The translations under genes and the position numbers were made by a program. DNA of 64,000 nucleotides from Kitasatospora sp. NA04385 (GTDB taxonomy: Bacteria; Actinomycetota; Actinomycetes; Streptomycetales; Streptomycetaceae): NCBI RefSeq assembly GCF_013364235.1, contig NZ_CP054919.1, positions 2,972,247-3,036,246 on the forward strand, read 5' to 3'. The number at the start of each line of letters is the position of its first letter. Position 1 is the first letter of the stretch. The notes under the pieces were generated by a model, which was not told the DNA's origin, made no database searches, and saw only the letters and a program-made list of their open reading frames with translations. Of the stretch, positions 42,782-53,073 are shown one piece after another.

Positions 42782-44473
42782 TTACTCCCCCGCCTCGTCG
42801 TCGTCGGCGGTGTCGGTGGACGGAGTGCCGGCCGGGGTGTCGGCGGCCTCGGTGCCCTCGGCGGCGACGGCCTGCGCCTGCGCGACGGCCTCCGGGGCGG
42901 ACTCGATGTGGCCGGTGGCGGCACCGGTCATCGCGCTGCCGAGGTCCTCGGCGGTGACGGTGGCCGGGTCGGCGTCGGCGACCAGGCGGCCGCGGTAGAT
43001 CACCCGGATGGTGTCGGACAGGCCGATCAGCTCGTCCAGGTCGGCGGAGATCAGCAGCACCGCCAGGCCCTCGCGCTGGGCGGAGCGGATCTGCTCCCAG
43101 ATCTGGGCCTGCGCGCCGACGTCCACGCCGCGGGTCGGGTGGGCGGCGATCAGCAGCTTCGGGGAGTGGCTCATCTCCCGGCCGATGATCAGCTTCTGCT
43201 GGTTGCCGCCGGACAGCGAGGCCGCGGTGACCTCGATGCCGGGGGTGCGGACGTCGTACTCCTCGACGATCCGCTGGGTGTCGGCCCGGGCGCCGGCCGG
43301 GTCGAGCAGCACGCCCTTGGAGTTGGGCCGCTCGGTGACGTGGCCGAGGATGCGGTTCTCCCACAGCGGGGCTTCCAGCAGCAGGCCGTGCCGGTGCCGG
43401 TCCTCGGGGATGTAGCCGATCCCGGCCTCGCGGCGGACCCGGGTCAGGGTGCCGGTCAGGTCGGTGCCGTCCAGCGTGACGGTGCCGGCGTCCAACGGCA
43501 GCATGCCCATGATGGCCTCGACCAGCTCGGCCTGGCCGTTGCCCTCGACGCCGGCGATGCCGAGGATCTCGCCCCGGCGGATCCGCAGCGACACGTCGTC
43601 CAGGACGACGCGCTCGACGCCCTCGGCGTCCGCCTTGGCGATCCGCAGGCCCTCGACCCGGAGCGTCTCGGTGTCGGTGACGGTGGACTCGCGGCTCTGC
43701 GGGGAGGGCAGTTCGGCGCCGACCATCAGCTCGGCGAGCTGCCGGGCGGTGACCTCGCGCGGGTCGGCGTCGCCGACGGTGGTGCCGCGGCGGATCACGC
43801 TGATCGCGTCCGCCACCGAGAGCACCTCGTGCAGCTTGTGCGAGATGAAGATGACGGTGACGCCCTCGGCCTTGAGCTCGCGCAGGTTGTCGAACAGCGC
43901 GTCGACCTCCTGCGGCACGAGCACCGCGGTCGGCTCGTCCAGGATCAGGATCCGGGCGCCGCGGTAGAGCACCTTGAGGATCTCCACCCGCTGCCGGTCG
44001 GCCACGCCCAGGTCCTCGACCAGCGCGTCCGGCCGCACGCCCAGGCCGTACTGGTCGGACAGCTCGCGGATGCGGGCCTTGGCCTTGGCGCCGATGCCGT
44101 GCAGGTGCTCGCCGCCCAGGACGATGTTCTCCCAGACGGTGAAGTTGTCGGCCAGCATGAAGTGCTGGTGGACCATCCCGATGCCCCGCGCGATGGCGTC
44201 CGCGGGGGTGGAGAACTCCACCCGCTCGCCGTCGATGGCGATGGTGCCCTCGTCCGGCTTCTGCATCCCGTACAGGATCTTCATCAGGGTGGACTTGCCC
44301 GCGCCGTTCTCGCCCATCAGCGCGTGCACGGTGCCCCGCCGCACGGTGATGTCGATGTCGTGGTTGGCCACCACGCCGGGGAAGCGCTTGGTGATGCCGC
44401 GCAGTTCGACGGCGGGTGTCGCCGTCCCCGCGCGCGGGGTGCCGTCCGTGGGGACGGAGTCGGAGGGGGTGAT
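42782..44473 (-). CDS. Nucleoside ABC importer ATPase, no canonical start codon
   Basis: This 563-residue double-domain ATPase belongs to the YufO/RbsA class. Domain 1 has Walker A GENGAGKST, the signature-like LGVADRQRVEILK and Walker B ILILDEPTA. Domain 2 has the degenerate Walker A GVEGNGQAELVE, signature LSGGNQQKLIIGRE and LLIAAHPTRG. It energises import with the two permeases. There is no ATG, GTG or TTG on the minus strand between 44400 and 44580 in any frame. AGGAG (44484-44480) lies 6 nt before an ATC codon (44473-44471), which I take as the start; an in-frame CTG at 44521 has no ribosome-binding site. A longer frame from 44767 would run through the hairpins and into the lipoprotein gene. 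Confidence 0.85.
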   Translation of the reverse strand: MTPSDSVPTDGTPRAGTATPAVELRGITKRFPGVVANHDIDITVRRGTVHALMGENGAGKSTLMKILYGMQKPDEGTIAIDGERVEFSTPADAIARGIGMVHQHFMLADNFTVWENIVLGGEHLHGIGAKAKARIRELSDQYGLGVRPDALVEDLGVADRQRVEILKVLYRGARILILDEPTAVLVPQEVDALFDNLRELKAEGVTVIFISHKLHEVLSVADAISVIRRGTTVGDADPREVTARQLAELMVGAELPSPQSRESTVTDTETLRVEGLRIAKADAEGVERVVLDDVSLRIRRGEILGIAGVEGNGQAELVEAIMGMLPLDAGTVTLDGTDLTGTLTRVRREAGIGYIPEDRHRHGLLLEAPLWENRILGHVTERPNSKGVLLDPAGARADTQRIVEEYDVRTPGIEVTAASLSGGNQQKLIIGREMSHSPKLLIAAHPTRGVDVGAQAQIWEQIRSAQREGLAVLLISADLDELIGLSDTIRVIYRGRLVADADPATVTAEDLGSAMTGAATGHIESAPEAVAQAQAVAAEGTEAADTPAGTPSTDTADDDEAGE

Positions 44474-44564
44474 GGCGATCTCCTGCTGGTCGTCGGGCGC
44501 TTCGTCGCGCTGAGGGCTCAGGGGGAAACCCGGGAGGGGACGTGCCGCGGGGGCCGGTGCGGAA

Positions 44565-44665
44565 CCGGCAGGGGCCCGGACGGGGCGCGCCTGGGCGCGT
44601 CCGTCCGGGCCCCTGCCGGCGCGGTCCGCCGAACCGCCGCGCGCCGCCCGGGGGACGGGCGGCGC
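44565..44665 (-). terminator. Two hairpins between the BMP lipoprotein gene and the ABC ATPase gene
   Basis: On the minus strand the first hairpin (44665-44656 with 44650-44641, 10-bp stem) follows the lipoprotein stop at 44679, then a 19-bp perfect stem (44619-44601 with 44583-44565, 17-nt loop) follows. Such attenuators usually allow more binding protein than transporter to be made. No T-run is present. Confidence 0.75.
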
Positions 44666-44678
44666 GGGCCGGTCCGCC

Positions 44679-45734
44679 TTACGGAGCGGTCGGGACCTTG
44701 GTGGCGCCGCTGGTGATCTGCTGGGTGGCGGCGTCGATCTTGGCCTTGATGTCGTCGATGAAGCCACCGGTGGTGGCCAGCGACACGCCGCCTTCCTTCA
44801 GGTCGAAGTTCTTCACGCCGGTCAGCGCGTTGCTGTCCTTGACCGACTTGATGTAGGTGAACACGGCGGTGTCCACGTTCTTCACCATCGAGGTGAGGAT
44901 GTGGTCCTTGTACTTGTCCAGGGCGGGCTGCTTGGCCTGGTCGGAGTCGACGCCGATGGCCCACTTGCCGGCGCCGGCGACGGCCTCGATCGCGCCGCTG
45001 CCGGAGGAGCCGGCCGCCGAGTAGATGACGTCCGCGCCCTTGTCGAGCTGGCCCTGCGCGGCCTGCTTGCCCTTGCCCGGGTCGGCGAAGCCGGTGAAGT
45101 CCGGCGGGGTGGTCAGGTAGGTGACCTCGACCTGGATGTTCGGGTCGACGGACTTGGCGCCCGCGGTGTAGCCGGCCTCGAACTTCTTGATCAGCTCGGA
45201 CTGCACGCCGCCGATGAAGCCGACGTGCTTGGTCTTCGACTTGTTGGCGGCGGCCACGCCCGCCAGGTAGGAGCCCTGCTCCTCGGAGAAGGTGAGCGAG
45301 GTGACGTTCTCCGGCTGGTCGGCGGAGGAGGAGTCGATGATCGCGAACTTGACGTTCGGGTTGTCCTTGGCGACCTTGTTCACCGCGTCCTGGTAGACGA
45401 AGCCCACCGCGATGATCGGGTTGAAGCCGCTGGTCACCAGGGACTTGAGCCGCTGCTCCTTGTCGCCCTCGGACTCGCCGGACTTGGCCTCGGCCTCGTT
45501 GATGGTGGCGCCCAGGTCGTTCTTGGCCTGGTCCAGGCCGCGCGCGGCGGAGTCGTTGAAGGACTGGTCGCCGCGACCGCCGATGTCGTAGGCCATGCCG
45601 ACCTTGAACGACGAGCTGCCGGCGCCGGCCGAGGTGGAGTTGTTGTCGGTGCTCTTTGCGCCGCAGGCGGCGAGCGAGGCGATGCCCAGGGAACCCGAGA
45701 GCACGACCGCGGCGAGCTTGAGTGAACGGCGCAA
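44679..45734 (-). CDS. BMP-family nucleoside-binding lipoprotein
   Basis: This 351-residue substrate-binding lipoprotein has signal peptide and lipobox SLAAC (Cys24), then the Basic Membrane Protein family core: VGMAYDIGGRGDQSFNDSAARGLDQA, IIAVGFVYQDAVN, GFIGGVQSELIKKFEAGYTAG and WAIGVDSDQ. BMP proteins (PnrA, TmpC) bind purine and pyrimidine nucleosides. It delivers them to the ABC complex encoded next. The start is TTG at 45734 behind AAGGAG. It heads the operon and carries the operator in its promoter. Confidence 0.95.
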   Translation of the reverse strand: MRRSLKLAAVVLSGSLGIASLAACGAKSTDNNSTSAGAGSSSFKVGMAYDIGGRGDQSFNDSAARGLDQAKNDLGATINEAEAKSGESEGDKEQRLKSLVTSGFNPIIAVGFVYQDAVNKVAKDNPNVKFAIIDSSSADQPENVTSLTFSEEQGSYLAGVAAANKSKTKHVGFIGGVQSELIKKFEAGYTAGAKSVDPNIQVEVTYLTTPPDFTGFADPGKGKQAAQGQLDKGADVIYSAAGSSGSGAIEAVAGAGKWAIGVDSDQAKQPALDKYKDHILTSMVKNVDTAVFTYIKSVKDSNALTGVKNFDLKEGGVSLATTGGFIDDIKAKIDAATQQITSGATKVPTAP

Positions 45735-45780
45735 GGGAGTTTCTCCTTCTCACACACCCGGTTGGCGTGGTCGAGCGCCA

Positions 45781-45813
45781 CCGTAACGCGCGTAGAACAC
45801 GGTTGTGTTACGG
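45781..45813. promoter_or_regulatory. Operator region of the nucleoside importer operon
   Basis: TAACGCGCGTAG at 45784-45795 matches 10 of 12 positions of the shared operator. It is nested in a wider dyad, CCGTAAC (45781-45787) and GTTACGG (45807-45813), and followed by AACAC-GGTT-GTGTT. A minus-strand -10 TACGGT (45785-45780) overlaps it; the lipoprotein start is at 45734. Confidence 0.8.
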
Positions 45814-45960
45814 CCTGCGAGGGCTTCGGGGTTGTTATCAAAATGTGGTCGTACGCCCAGGCAAATCCGGACATAGCCGCACACATGCTCAACCCGTTGC
45901 CCATTACCGGCTGGTATCGGGCCACCACGGTACGCCTCCCCGCAGGCGCCGAGAAGATGC

Positions 45961-45998
45961 CGCGCCGCGCCCCCCGGCATCCCGGGGGGCGCGGCGCG
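45961..45998 (-). terminator. Terminator after the M20 amidohydrolase gene
   Basis: Perfect 17-bp stem (45961-45977 with 45982-45998) with a 4-nt loop, 10 nt after the amidohydrolase stop on the minus strand. Confidence 0.83.
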
Positions 45999-46008
45999 GT
46001 CCGGTCGC

Positions 46009-47259
46009 TCAGATCCGGGCGTGCTCCAGGGCCAGCGCGGCGAACAGCTCCACACCGACCGCGATGGCCCGCTCGTCGGCGTCGAAGTCGCCCTGGTGGA
46101 GGTCGCGCGCGCCCTTCTCGTGCGGGCCGCGCACGCCGAGCCGGGCCAGCGCGCCGGGAGCGTGCTCCAGGTACCAGGAGAAGTCCTCGCCGCCCAGGCT
46201 CTGCTCGGTCGGCTCGACCACCGGGCCGCGGCCCTCGGCGAACCGGGCGTTCATCGCGGTCTCCAGCTGCTCGATCGAGCCGGCCTCGTTGACCACCGGC
46301 GGGACGCCCCGGTGGTAGTCCAGCGACCACTTGGCCCGGTGGGTCTCGGCGAGGTGCGCGACCAGCTCCTCCACCACCTCGGGCGCCTCCCGCCAGCCGG
46401 CCAGCTCCAGGCAGCGGACGGTGCCCTCCAGCTCGGCGTGCTGCGGGATCACGTTCGGCGCGGAGCCGGCCGCGATCCGCCCCCACACCAGCGAGACGCC
46501 CCAGCGCGGGTCCATCCGGCGGGAGAGCCCGGCGGGCAGCTCGGCGGCCACCTTGGCCACCGCGCCGACCAGGTCGGTGGTCAGGTGCGGACGGGCGGTG
46601 TGCCCGCCCGGGCCGTCCAGCGAGATCCGCACCTTGTCGCAGGCCGAGGTGATCGCCCCGGTCTTCAGCGCGATCCGGCCGACCGGCACCTTGGGGTCGC
46701 AGTGCACGGCGAAGATCCGGCCGACCCCCTCCATCCCGCCGGCCGCGATCACGTCCAGCGCGCCGCCGGGCATCATCTCCTCGGCGGGCTGGAAGACCAG
46801 CCGCACCGGGCGGGTCAGCTCCCCCGCCGCGAGCGCCTGGGCCAGCACCAGGCCGGTGCCCAGCACCACCGCGGTGTGCACGTCGTGCCCGCAGGCGTGC
46901 GCCCGGCCGGGCAGCGTGGAGCGGTAGGGCACGTCCTTCTTGGCGTCGTCGATCGGCAGCGCGTCGATGTCGGCGCGGAACGCCAGCAGCGGGGTGCCGG
47001 GCGCGGTGCCCGGCGGAACGAGGTCCACCAGCAGCCCGGTGCCGCCGGGCAGCACCCGCGGCTCCAGCCCGGCGGCGACCAGCCGCTCGCGCAGCAGCCG
47101 GGTGGTGCGGAACTCCTGGCGGCCGAGCTCGGGGTGCCGGTGGAGGTCACGGCGCAGCTCGATCAACTCGGCCTGGTACGACGCCACCCGGGCGCGCAGG
47201 TCGACGGGGGGACGGGCGGCGGTGACGGTGGCGGCGGCTGCCGGCTGAGGATCGTTCAC
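46009..47259 (-). CDS. M20-family amidohydrolase
   Basis: This 416-residue metal-dependent hydrolase belongs to the M20D group. It has the metal motif ACGHDVHTA, FQPAEE, the dimerisation domain (GPGGHTARPHLTTDLV), and SLGGEDFSWYLE with the final metal ligand. Members cleave N-acyl amino acids, hippurate or indole-3-acetyl amides. Substrate unknown. The start is GTG at 47259 (N-terminus VNDPQP); TACCCT ends 7 nt upstream and there is no ribosome-binding site, so the mRNA is probably leaderless. It lies downstream of no operon partner. Confidence 0.88.
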   Translation of the reverse strand: MNDPQPAAAATVTAARPPVDLRARVASYQAELIELRRDLHRHPELGRQEFRTTRLLRERLVAAGLEPRVLPGGTGLLVDLVPPGTAPGTPLLAFRADIDALPIDDAKKDVPYRSTLPGRAHACGHDVHTAVVLGTGLVLAQALAAGELTRPVRLVFQPAEEMMPGGALDVIAAGGMEGVGRIFAVHCDPKVPVGRIALKTGAITSACDKVRISLDGPGGHTARPHLTTDLVGAVAKVAAELPAGLSRRMDPRWGVSLVWGRIAAGSAPNVIPQHAELEGTVRCLELAGWREAPEVVEELVAHLAETHRAKWSLDYHRGVPPVVNEAGSIEQLETAMNARFAEGRGPVVEPTEQSLGGEDFSWYLEHAPGALARLGVRGPHEKGARDLHQGDFDADERAIAVGVELFAALALEHARI

Positions 47260-47663
47260 CTTGACAAGGGTAGGCCGGTGGGAGGCTTTTGGCCCGGCTT
47301 CCGGAGAACTCCTCACCGGATGGGTGCATAGCGGCCGCCGAGATGGGTATGTCATTTCGTTTCAGCCCGCCCTTTCCGGCCCAGGTCTCCGCCGTGTGCA
47401 ACGACCTGCCCCGGCGATCGGACACGGCGGCGGCCCCGTGCGGACCCCCGGGGCGGCCCGGCCAAACGTTTCCCCCCGATCGAGTCATGCCGGGGTAAAG
47501 CTTTCGGGCCTGCTCTTGAGCGGCGTACATCAGTCCGAATAGACAGCTTTCGCACAGTCAACTCCGGTGCCGCGGTGGGGGGCCTTCCGCTCGCGGCGCG
47601 CCCCGTCACGCCCTCACGAGGGGCAGCTGACGCTCCGTCGAACCAAGAGAAGGGGGGACCGAC
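47260..47663. other. 404-bp divergent promoter region before the sedolisin gene
   Basis: This region is lower in GC than its surroundings, especially 47460-47580. It holds the -10 of the amidohydrolase (47272-47267 minus) and, near 47530-47545, a GAATAGAC-like element that may be a sedolisin promoter. No gene is supported inside. Confidence 0.5.
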
Positions 47664-49721
47664 GTGCCCATCGCGCGCAACAAGCTCGCCCGGAGCATCG
47701 CTCCGGCCACCGTCGCCGCCGCACTGATCCTCGCTACCCTCGGCGCGGCCGTTCCGGCCTCCGCCGCCACCCCGGCCGGGGACAGCGCCCAGGCCCTGCC
47801 GGGCACCCACCCCGAGTGGGCCACCCCGCAGGCCGACGCCGGCGCCGCCGACGCCGCCGCCCCGGCCACCGCCCGGATCTACCTGGCCGGCCGCGACGCC
47901 AGCGGCCTGGCGGCGCTCGCCAAGGCGGTCTCCGACCCGGACTCCCCGGCCTACGGCCAGTACCTGTCCTCCGACCAGGTGCAGGCGAAGTTCGGCGCCA
48001 CCCCGCAGCAGGTCAAGGCGGTCACCGACTGGGTGACCGGCGCGGGCCTGACCGTCTCCGCCAGCACCGCCCACTACGTGCAGGTGGCCGGCTCCACCGC
48101 CGCGATGGCCAAGGCCTTCGGCACCGGCTTCCACAACTACCGCACCGCGGACGGCACCCACCGCGCGCCCGCCTCGGACGCCAAGGTCCCCGCCGCGGTG
48201 GCCGGTTCGGTGCTCGCCGTCTCCGGCCTGGCCGACGCGATCCACAAGAACAGCTCGGACGCCACCTCGGTGCGCGAGGCCGAGCAGCGCGCGAACGCCG
48301 CCGCCCGGCTGGCCGCCCCCGACAAGAAGGCCCCGGCCACCCTGCCGGAGGTGCCGACCTGCTCCGAGGACGGCTACGGCTCCAAGACCGCCAAGGGCGC
48401 CCCGGCCGGCTACGAGAAGAACGAGCCGTTCGCCCCCTGCTCGTACGTCCCCTCCCAGCTGCGCAAGGCGTACGGCGTCAGCGACGCCAAGGTCTCCGGC
48501 AGGGGCGCCCGGGTCGCGATCATCGACGCCTACGGTCTGTCCACCATGGAGCAGGACGCGAACCACTACTCGACCCTGCACGGCGACCGGCCGTTCACGC
48601 CGGGCCAGTACACCGAGTACGTCACGCCGGACAAGTGGACCCACCAGGACGAGTGCGGCGGCCCGGCCGGCTGGGCCGGCGAGGAGGCGCTCGACGTCGA
48701 GATGGTGCACGGCCTGGCGCCCGACGCCCAGGTCGTCTACGTCGGCGGCAACTCCTGCTACGACGAGGACCTGTACGACGCGATGGCCAAGGTCGTCGAC
48801 GGGCACCTGGCCGACGTGGTCTCCAACTCCTGGGGCGAGATCATGCACGGCACCACCGGCGACATCGACCCGGCCGTGGTCGCCGCCGACAACCAGATAT
48901 TCCAGCTCGGCGCGGTGACCGGCATCGGCTTCACCTTCTCCTCCGGCGACTGCGGCGACAGCTCCCCGGGCGCGGCCGCCACCGGCGCCAACTGCCAGAC
49001 CGAGACCAACCAGGCCCAGGCCGACTGGCCGTCCGCCTCCCCGTGGGTCACCTCGGTCGGCGGCACCGCGCTCCAGCTGGACAACAAGTCCGGCAAGTAC
49101 GGCGACGAGGTCTCGATGGGCGACCTGCGCTCGGTGCTCTCCGCCGACCAGAAGTCCTGGGTCCCGGCCCTCCCCGGCACCTTCTACTTCGGCGGCGGCG
49201 GCGGTGTCTCCAAGGACTTCGCCCAGCCCTGGTACCAGAAGGGCGTCGTCTCCGACCGGGTCGCCAAGACCGCGGCCGACGGCACCAAGTCCGCGACCCC
49301 GCTGCGCGCCACCCCCGACATCGCGATGAGCGGTGACCTGGTCGCCGCCACCCTGGTCGGCTTCACCGACGGCGGCACCTACAGCGAGGGCGGCTACGGC
49401 GGCACCTCGGTCTCCGCCCCGGAGACCGCCGCGATGTTCGCCAACGCCATCCAGGCCCGCGGCGGCCGCGCCCTCGGCTTCGCCAACCCGGCCCTCTACG
49501 ACCGGGCCGGCACCGGCGCCTTCCACGACGTCAACGACGACGCCAACCACAGCAAGCGCGGCAACGTGGTCGACCTCGGCGTGGTGAGCGGCACGCTCCG
49601 CGTCCGCCTCTACAAGATCGGCGCGGACTACGGCCTCTCGGCGAACCGCGGCTACGACACGGCCACCGGCCTGGGCTCCCCGGGCAAGAACTTCTTCAAG
49701 TCCTTCACCATCAAGAAGTAG
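47664..49721 (+). CDS. Secreted sedolisin-type (S53) serine-carboxyl peptidase
   Basis: This 685-residue precursor has a signal peptide to about residue 35, an S53 activation prodomain (about 40-190) and a mature enzyme. Catalytic residues by motif: Glu340 and Asp344 in AGEEALDVE, oxyanion Asp429 in FSSGDCGD, and Ser582 in GGTSVSAPE. C-terminal DVNDDANHSKRG corresponds to the family's calcium site. It is an acid-active endopeptidase outside the cell. GTG at 47664 follows GGGGGGA. The gene stands alone and ends at a strong terminator. Confidence 0.92.
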   Translation: MPIARNKLARSIAPATVAAALILATLGAAVPASAATPAGDSAQALPGTHPEWATPQADAGAADAAAPATARIYLAGRDASGLAALAKAVSDPDSPAYGQYLSSDQVQAKFGATPQQVKAVTDWVTGAGLTVSASTAHYVQVAGSTAAMAKAFGTGFHNYRTADGTHRAPASDAKVPAAVAGSVLAVSGLADAIHKNSSDATSVREAEQRANAAARLAAPDKKAPATLPEVPTCSEDGYGSKTAKGAPAGYEKNEPFAPCSYVPSQLRKAYGVSDAKVSGRGARVAIIDAYGLSTMEQDANHYSTLHGDRPFTPGQYTEYVTPDKWTHQDECGGPAGWAGEEALDVEMVHGLAPDAQVVYVGGNSCYDEDLYDAMAKVVDGHLADVVSNSWGEIMHGTTGDIDPAVVAADNQIFQLGAVTGIGFTFSSGDCGDSSPGAAATGANCQTETNQAQADWPSASPWVTSVGGTALQLDNKSGKYGDEVSMGDLRSVLSADQKSWVPALPGTFYFGGGGGVSKDFAQPWYQKGVVSDRVAKTAADGTKSATPLRATPDIAMSGDLVAATLVGFTDGGTYSEGGYGGTSVSAPETAAMFANAIQARGGRALGFANPALYDRAGTGAFHDVNDDANHSKRGNVVDLGVVSGTLRVRLYKIGADYGLSANRGYDTATGLGSPGKNFFKSFTIKK

Positions 49722-49734
49722 TCGGCCGCACACG

Positions 49735-49774
49735 GCGGAGGGGCTGTCGGGGATCTCCCCGGCAGCCCCTCCGC
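49735..49774. terminator. Bidirectional terminator between sedolisin and mutase genes
   Basis: 18-bp stem (49735-49752 with 49757-49774) with one G-T pair and a 4-nt loop, between convergent genes (stops at 49721 and 49796). Confidence 0.82.
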
Positions 49775-49795
49775 CCGTTCCCCGCGGCGCGCCGC

Positions 49796-51385
<1,590 letters not shown>

Positions 51386-51570
51386 GGGTGTCCTCCGCGG
51401 GGGGATGGGGTGGGAGTTAGCGCTGATTAACGCGTCAGCTGGATACGCAATGTAGTCGTGCCCCGTCGGGAGCAGACAGATGCCACGGCTGGGACCTTGC
51501 TCACAACACCGGCGGGCCACCCCTTGGGATGATCGGTGCACCGAACCGGCGAGACGAGGAGTGCGTGAAC

Positions 51571-52314
51571 ATGACCGAGCAGAAGGTGGCCGTGGTCACC
51601 GGCGCCAGCAGCGGCATCGGGGCGGCCACCGCCCGCCGGCTGGCGGCGGACGGCTTCGAGGTGGTGCTGACCGCCCGCCGCACCGAGCGGATCGAGGCGC
51701 TGGCGAAGGAGATCGGCGGCCGCGCCCGCACCCTGGACGTCACCGACCGGGCCGCGGTGGACGCCTTCGCCGCCGAGGTGGGCCGGGTCGACGTCCTGGT
51801 GAACAACGCGGGCGGCGCGCTGGGCGCGGAGAGCGTCGAGAACGGCGACCCGGCGGACTGGCGCACCATGTACGAGGTCAACGTGATCGGCGTGCTGCAC
51901 CTCACCCAGGCGCTGCTGCCCGCGCTGCGCGCGAGCGGCGACGGCACCGTGCTGATCATGTCCTCCACGGCGGCGCTGGCCGCCTACGAGGGCGGCGGCG
52001 GGTACGTGGCGGCCAAGCACGCCGTCCACTCGGTGGCCCAGACCCTGCGCCTCGAACTGGTGGCCGAGCCGATCCGGGTGATCGAGATCGCGCCCGGCAT
52101 GGTGCGCTCCGAGGGCTTCGCGCTGACCCGCTTCCGCGGCGACCGGGACAAGGCGGACGCGGTGTACGCGGGCGTCGCCGAGCCGCTCACCTCGGAGGAC
52201 ATCGCCGACACCGTCTCCTGGGCGGTCACCCGGCCGTCCCACGTCAACATCGACCTGCTGGTAGTGCGGCCCCGCGCCCAGGCCGCCAACCACAAGGTGC
52301 ACCGGGCCAGTTGA
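51571..52314 (+). CDS. Short-chain dehydrogenase/reductase
   Basis: This 247-residue NAD(P)-dependent SDR has the cofactor loop [14 protein letters not shown], a catalytic Ser in MSSTAAL, and the Tyr/Lys pair in YVAAKHA. It resembles the YdfG-type 3-hydroxy acid or serine dehydrogenase group; the substrate is unknown. ATG at 51571 sits 9 nt after AGGAG. It is divergent from the mutase gene. Confidence 0.88.
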   Translation: MTEQKVAVVTGASSGIGAATARRLAADGFEVVLTARRTERIEALAKEIGGRARTLDVTDRAAVDAFAAEVGRVDVLVNNAGGALGAESVENGDPADWRTMYEVNVIGVLHLTQALLPALRASGDGTVLIMSSTAALAAYEGGGGYVAAKHAVHSVAQTLRLELVAEPIRVIEIAPGMVRSEGFALTRFRGDRDKADAVYAGVAEPLTSEDIADTVSWAVTRPSHVNIDLLVVRPRAQAANHKVHRAS

Positions 52315-52538
52315 TCCGTTCCGCGTGAACGGAGAAGGCGGCGGGTCACAACTTGATAGCTCGATCGAGTGAAATCGGCCCGCCGCCTCCCCAACTGATG
52401 AGGGCTCAACTACCGTGGAGGCGCTGCCCCGCCGAGCTGTGTCAGCCCCGAGCGGCGGCATTGCCGCACCCCCGCCCGCCCCGTTCCACCCCCCGTCTCT
52501 GGAGCATTCCGCCTTCCCGCCCTCACGAGGAGGACCCG

Positions 52539-53069
52539 CTGGCCAGCGACATCCCGCCGCAGCGCCTGGACGTGCGGACGGAGCCGTCCCTGCTGGGGCT
52601 CCACCGGTTCAACGAAGCCGACTCCGGCGCGGTGGAAGAAGCACTGCTCGCCTGCTGCGGCAGCCACCGGTGGGCCCTGCGCCTCACCGCCCACCGCCCC
52701 TACCCCGACATCGAGTCCCTGCTCGCCGCCGCCAGCGAGGCCAGTTACGACCTGCGCCCGGCGGACCTCGCGGAGGCCCTGGCCGACGAGAGCTGGATGC
52801 CCCAGCCCCTGCTCGGCATGCGCGCCCCCGGCAGCCAGGCCGCGCGCACCGCGCTGCGCGCCGCCCACGCCGCGTACGAGGCCCGCTTCGGCCACGTCTT
52901 CGTGGTCTGCCTCGACGGCGTCGACCCCGAGGAGATGCTGGACGCCGTCCTCACCTCCATCCGCACCCGCCTGGCCAACGACCCCGACGAGGAGCGCCTC
53001 GTCTCCGCCGAGGAACTGCGCCGCATCGCCCTCAGCCGCCTCGAACACCTGGTCGCCGTCAAGAGCTGA
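52539..53069 (+). CDS. OHCU decarboxylase-like protein, apparent CTG start
   Basis: This 176-residue helical protein resembles 2-oxo-4-hydroxy-4-carboxy-5-ureidoimidazoline decarboxylase (uric acid pathway): FNEADSGAVEEALLACCGSHRWA at the N-terminus, AADL and the YEARFGHVFVVCLDG segment near the end. The catalytic HPRIG motif is replaced (ALADESWMPQPLLG), so the activity may be lost or altered. AGGAGG (52528-52533) lies 5 nt before a CTG at 52539; no in-frame ATG, GTG or TTG lies nearby between this point and the conserved region, so CTG may be used. Confidence 0.68.
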   Translation: MASDIPPQRLDVRTEPSLLGLHRFNEADSGAVEEALLACCGSHRWALRLTAHRPYPDIESLLAAASEASYDLRPADLAEALADESWMPQPLLGMRAPGSQAARTALRAAHAAYEARFGHVFVVCLDGVDPEEMLDAVLTSIRTRLANDPDEERLVSAEELRRIALSRLEHLVAVKS

Positions 53070-53073
53070 GGGA

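Noticed and set aside
44474..44767. Extending the ABC ATPase to ATG at 44767
   Set aside because: The extension would run through two strong hairpins and into the binding protein's coding region, and its residues are low complexity.
51421..51440. TTAACGCGTCA upstream of the mutase as a sixth operator
   Set aside because: It lacks the central CGCGCG dyad and does not lie near a nucleoside gene.
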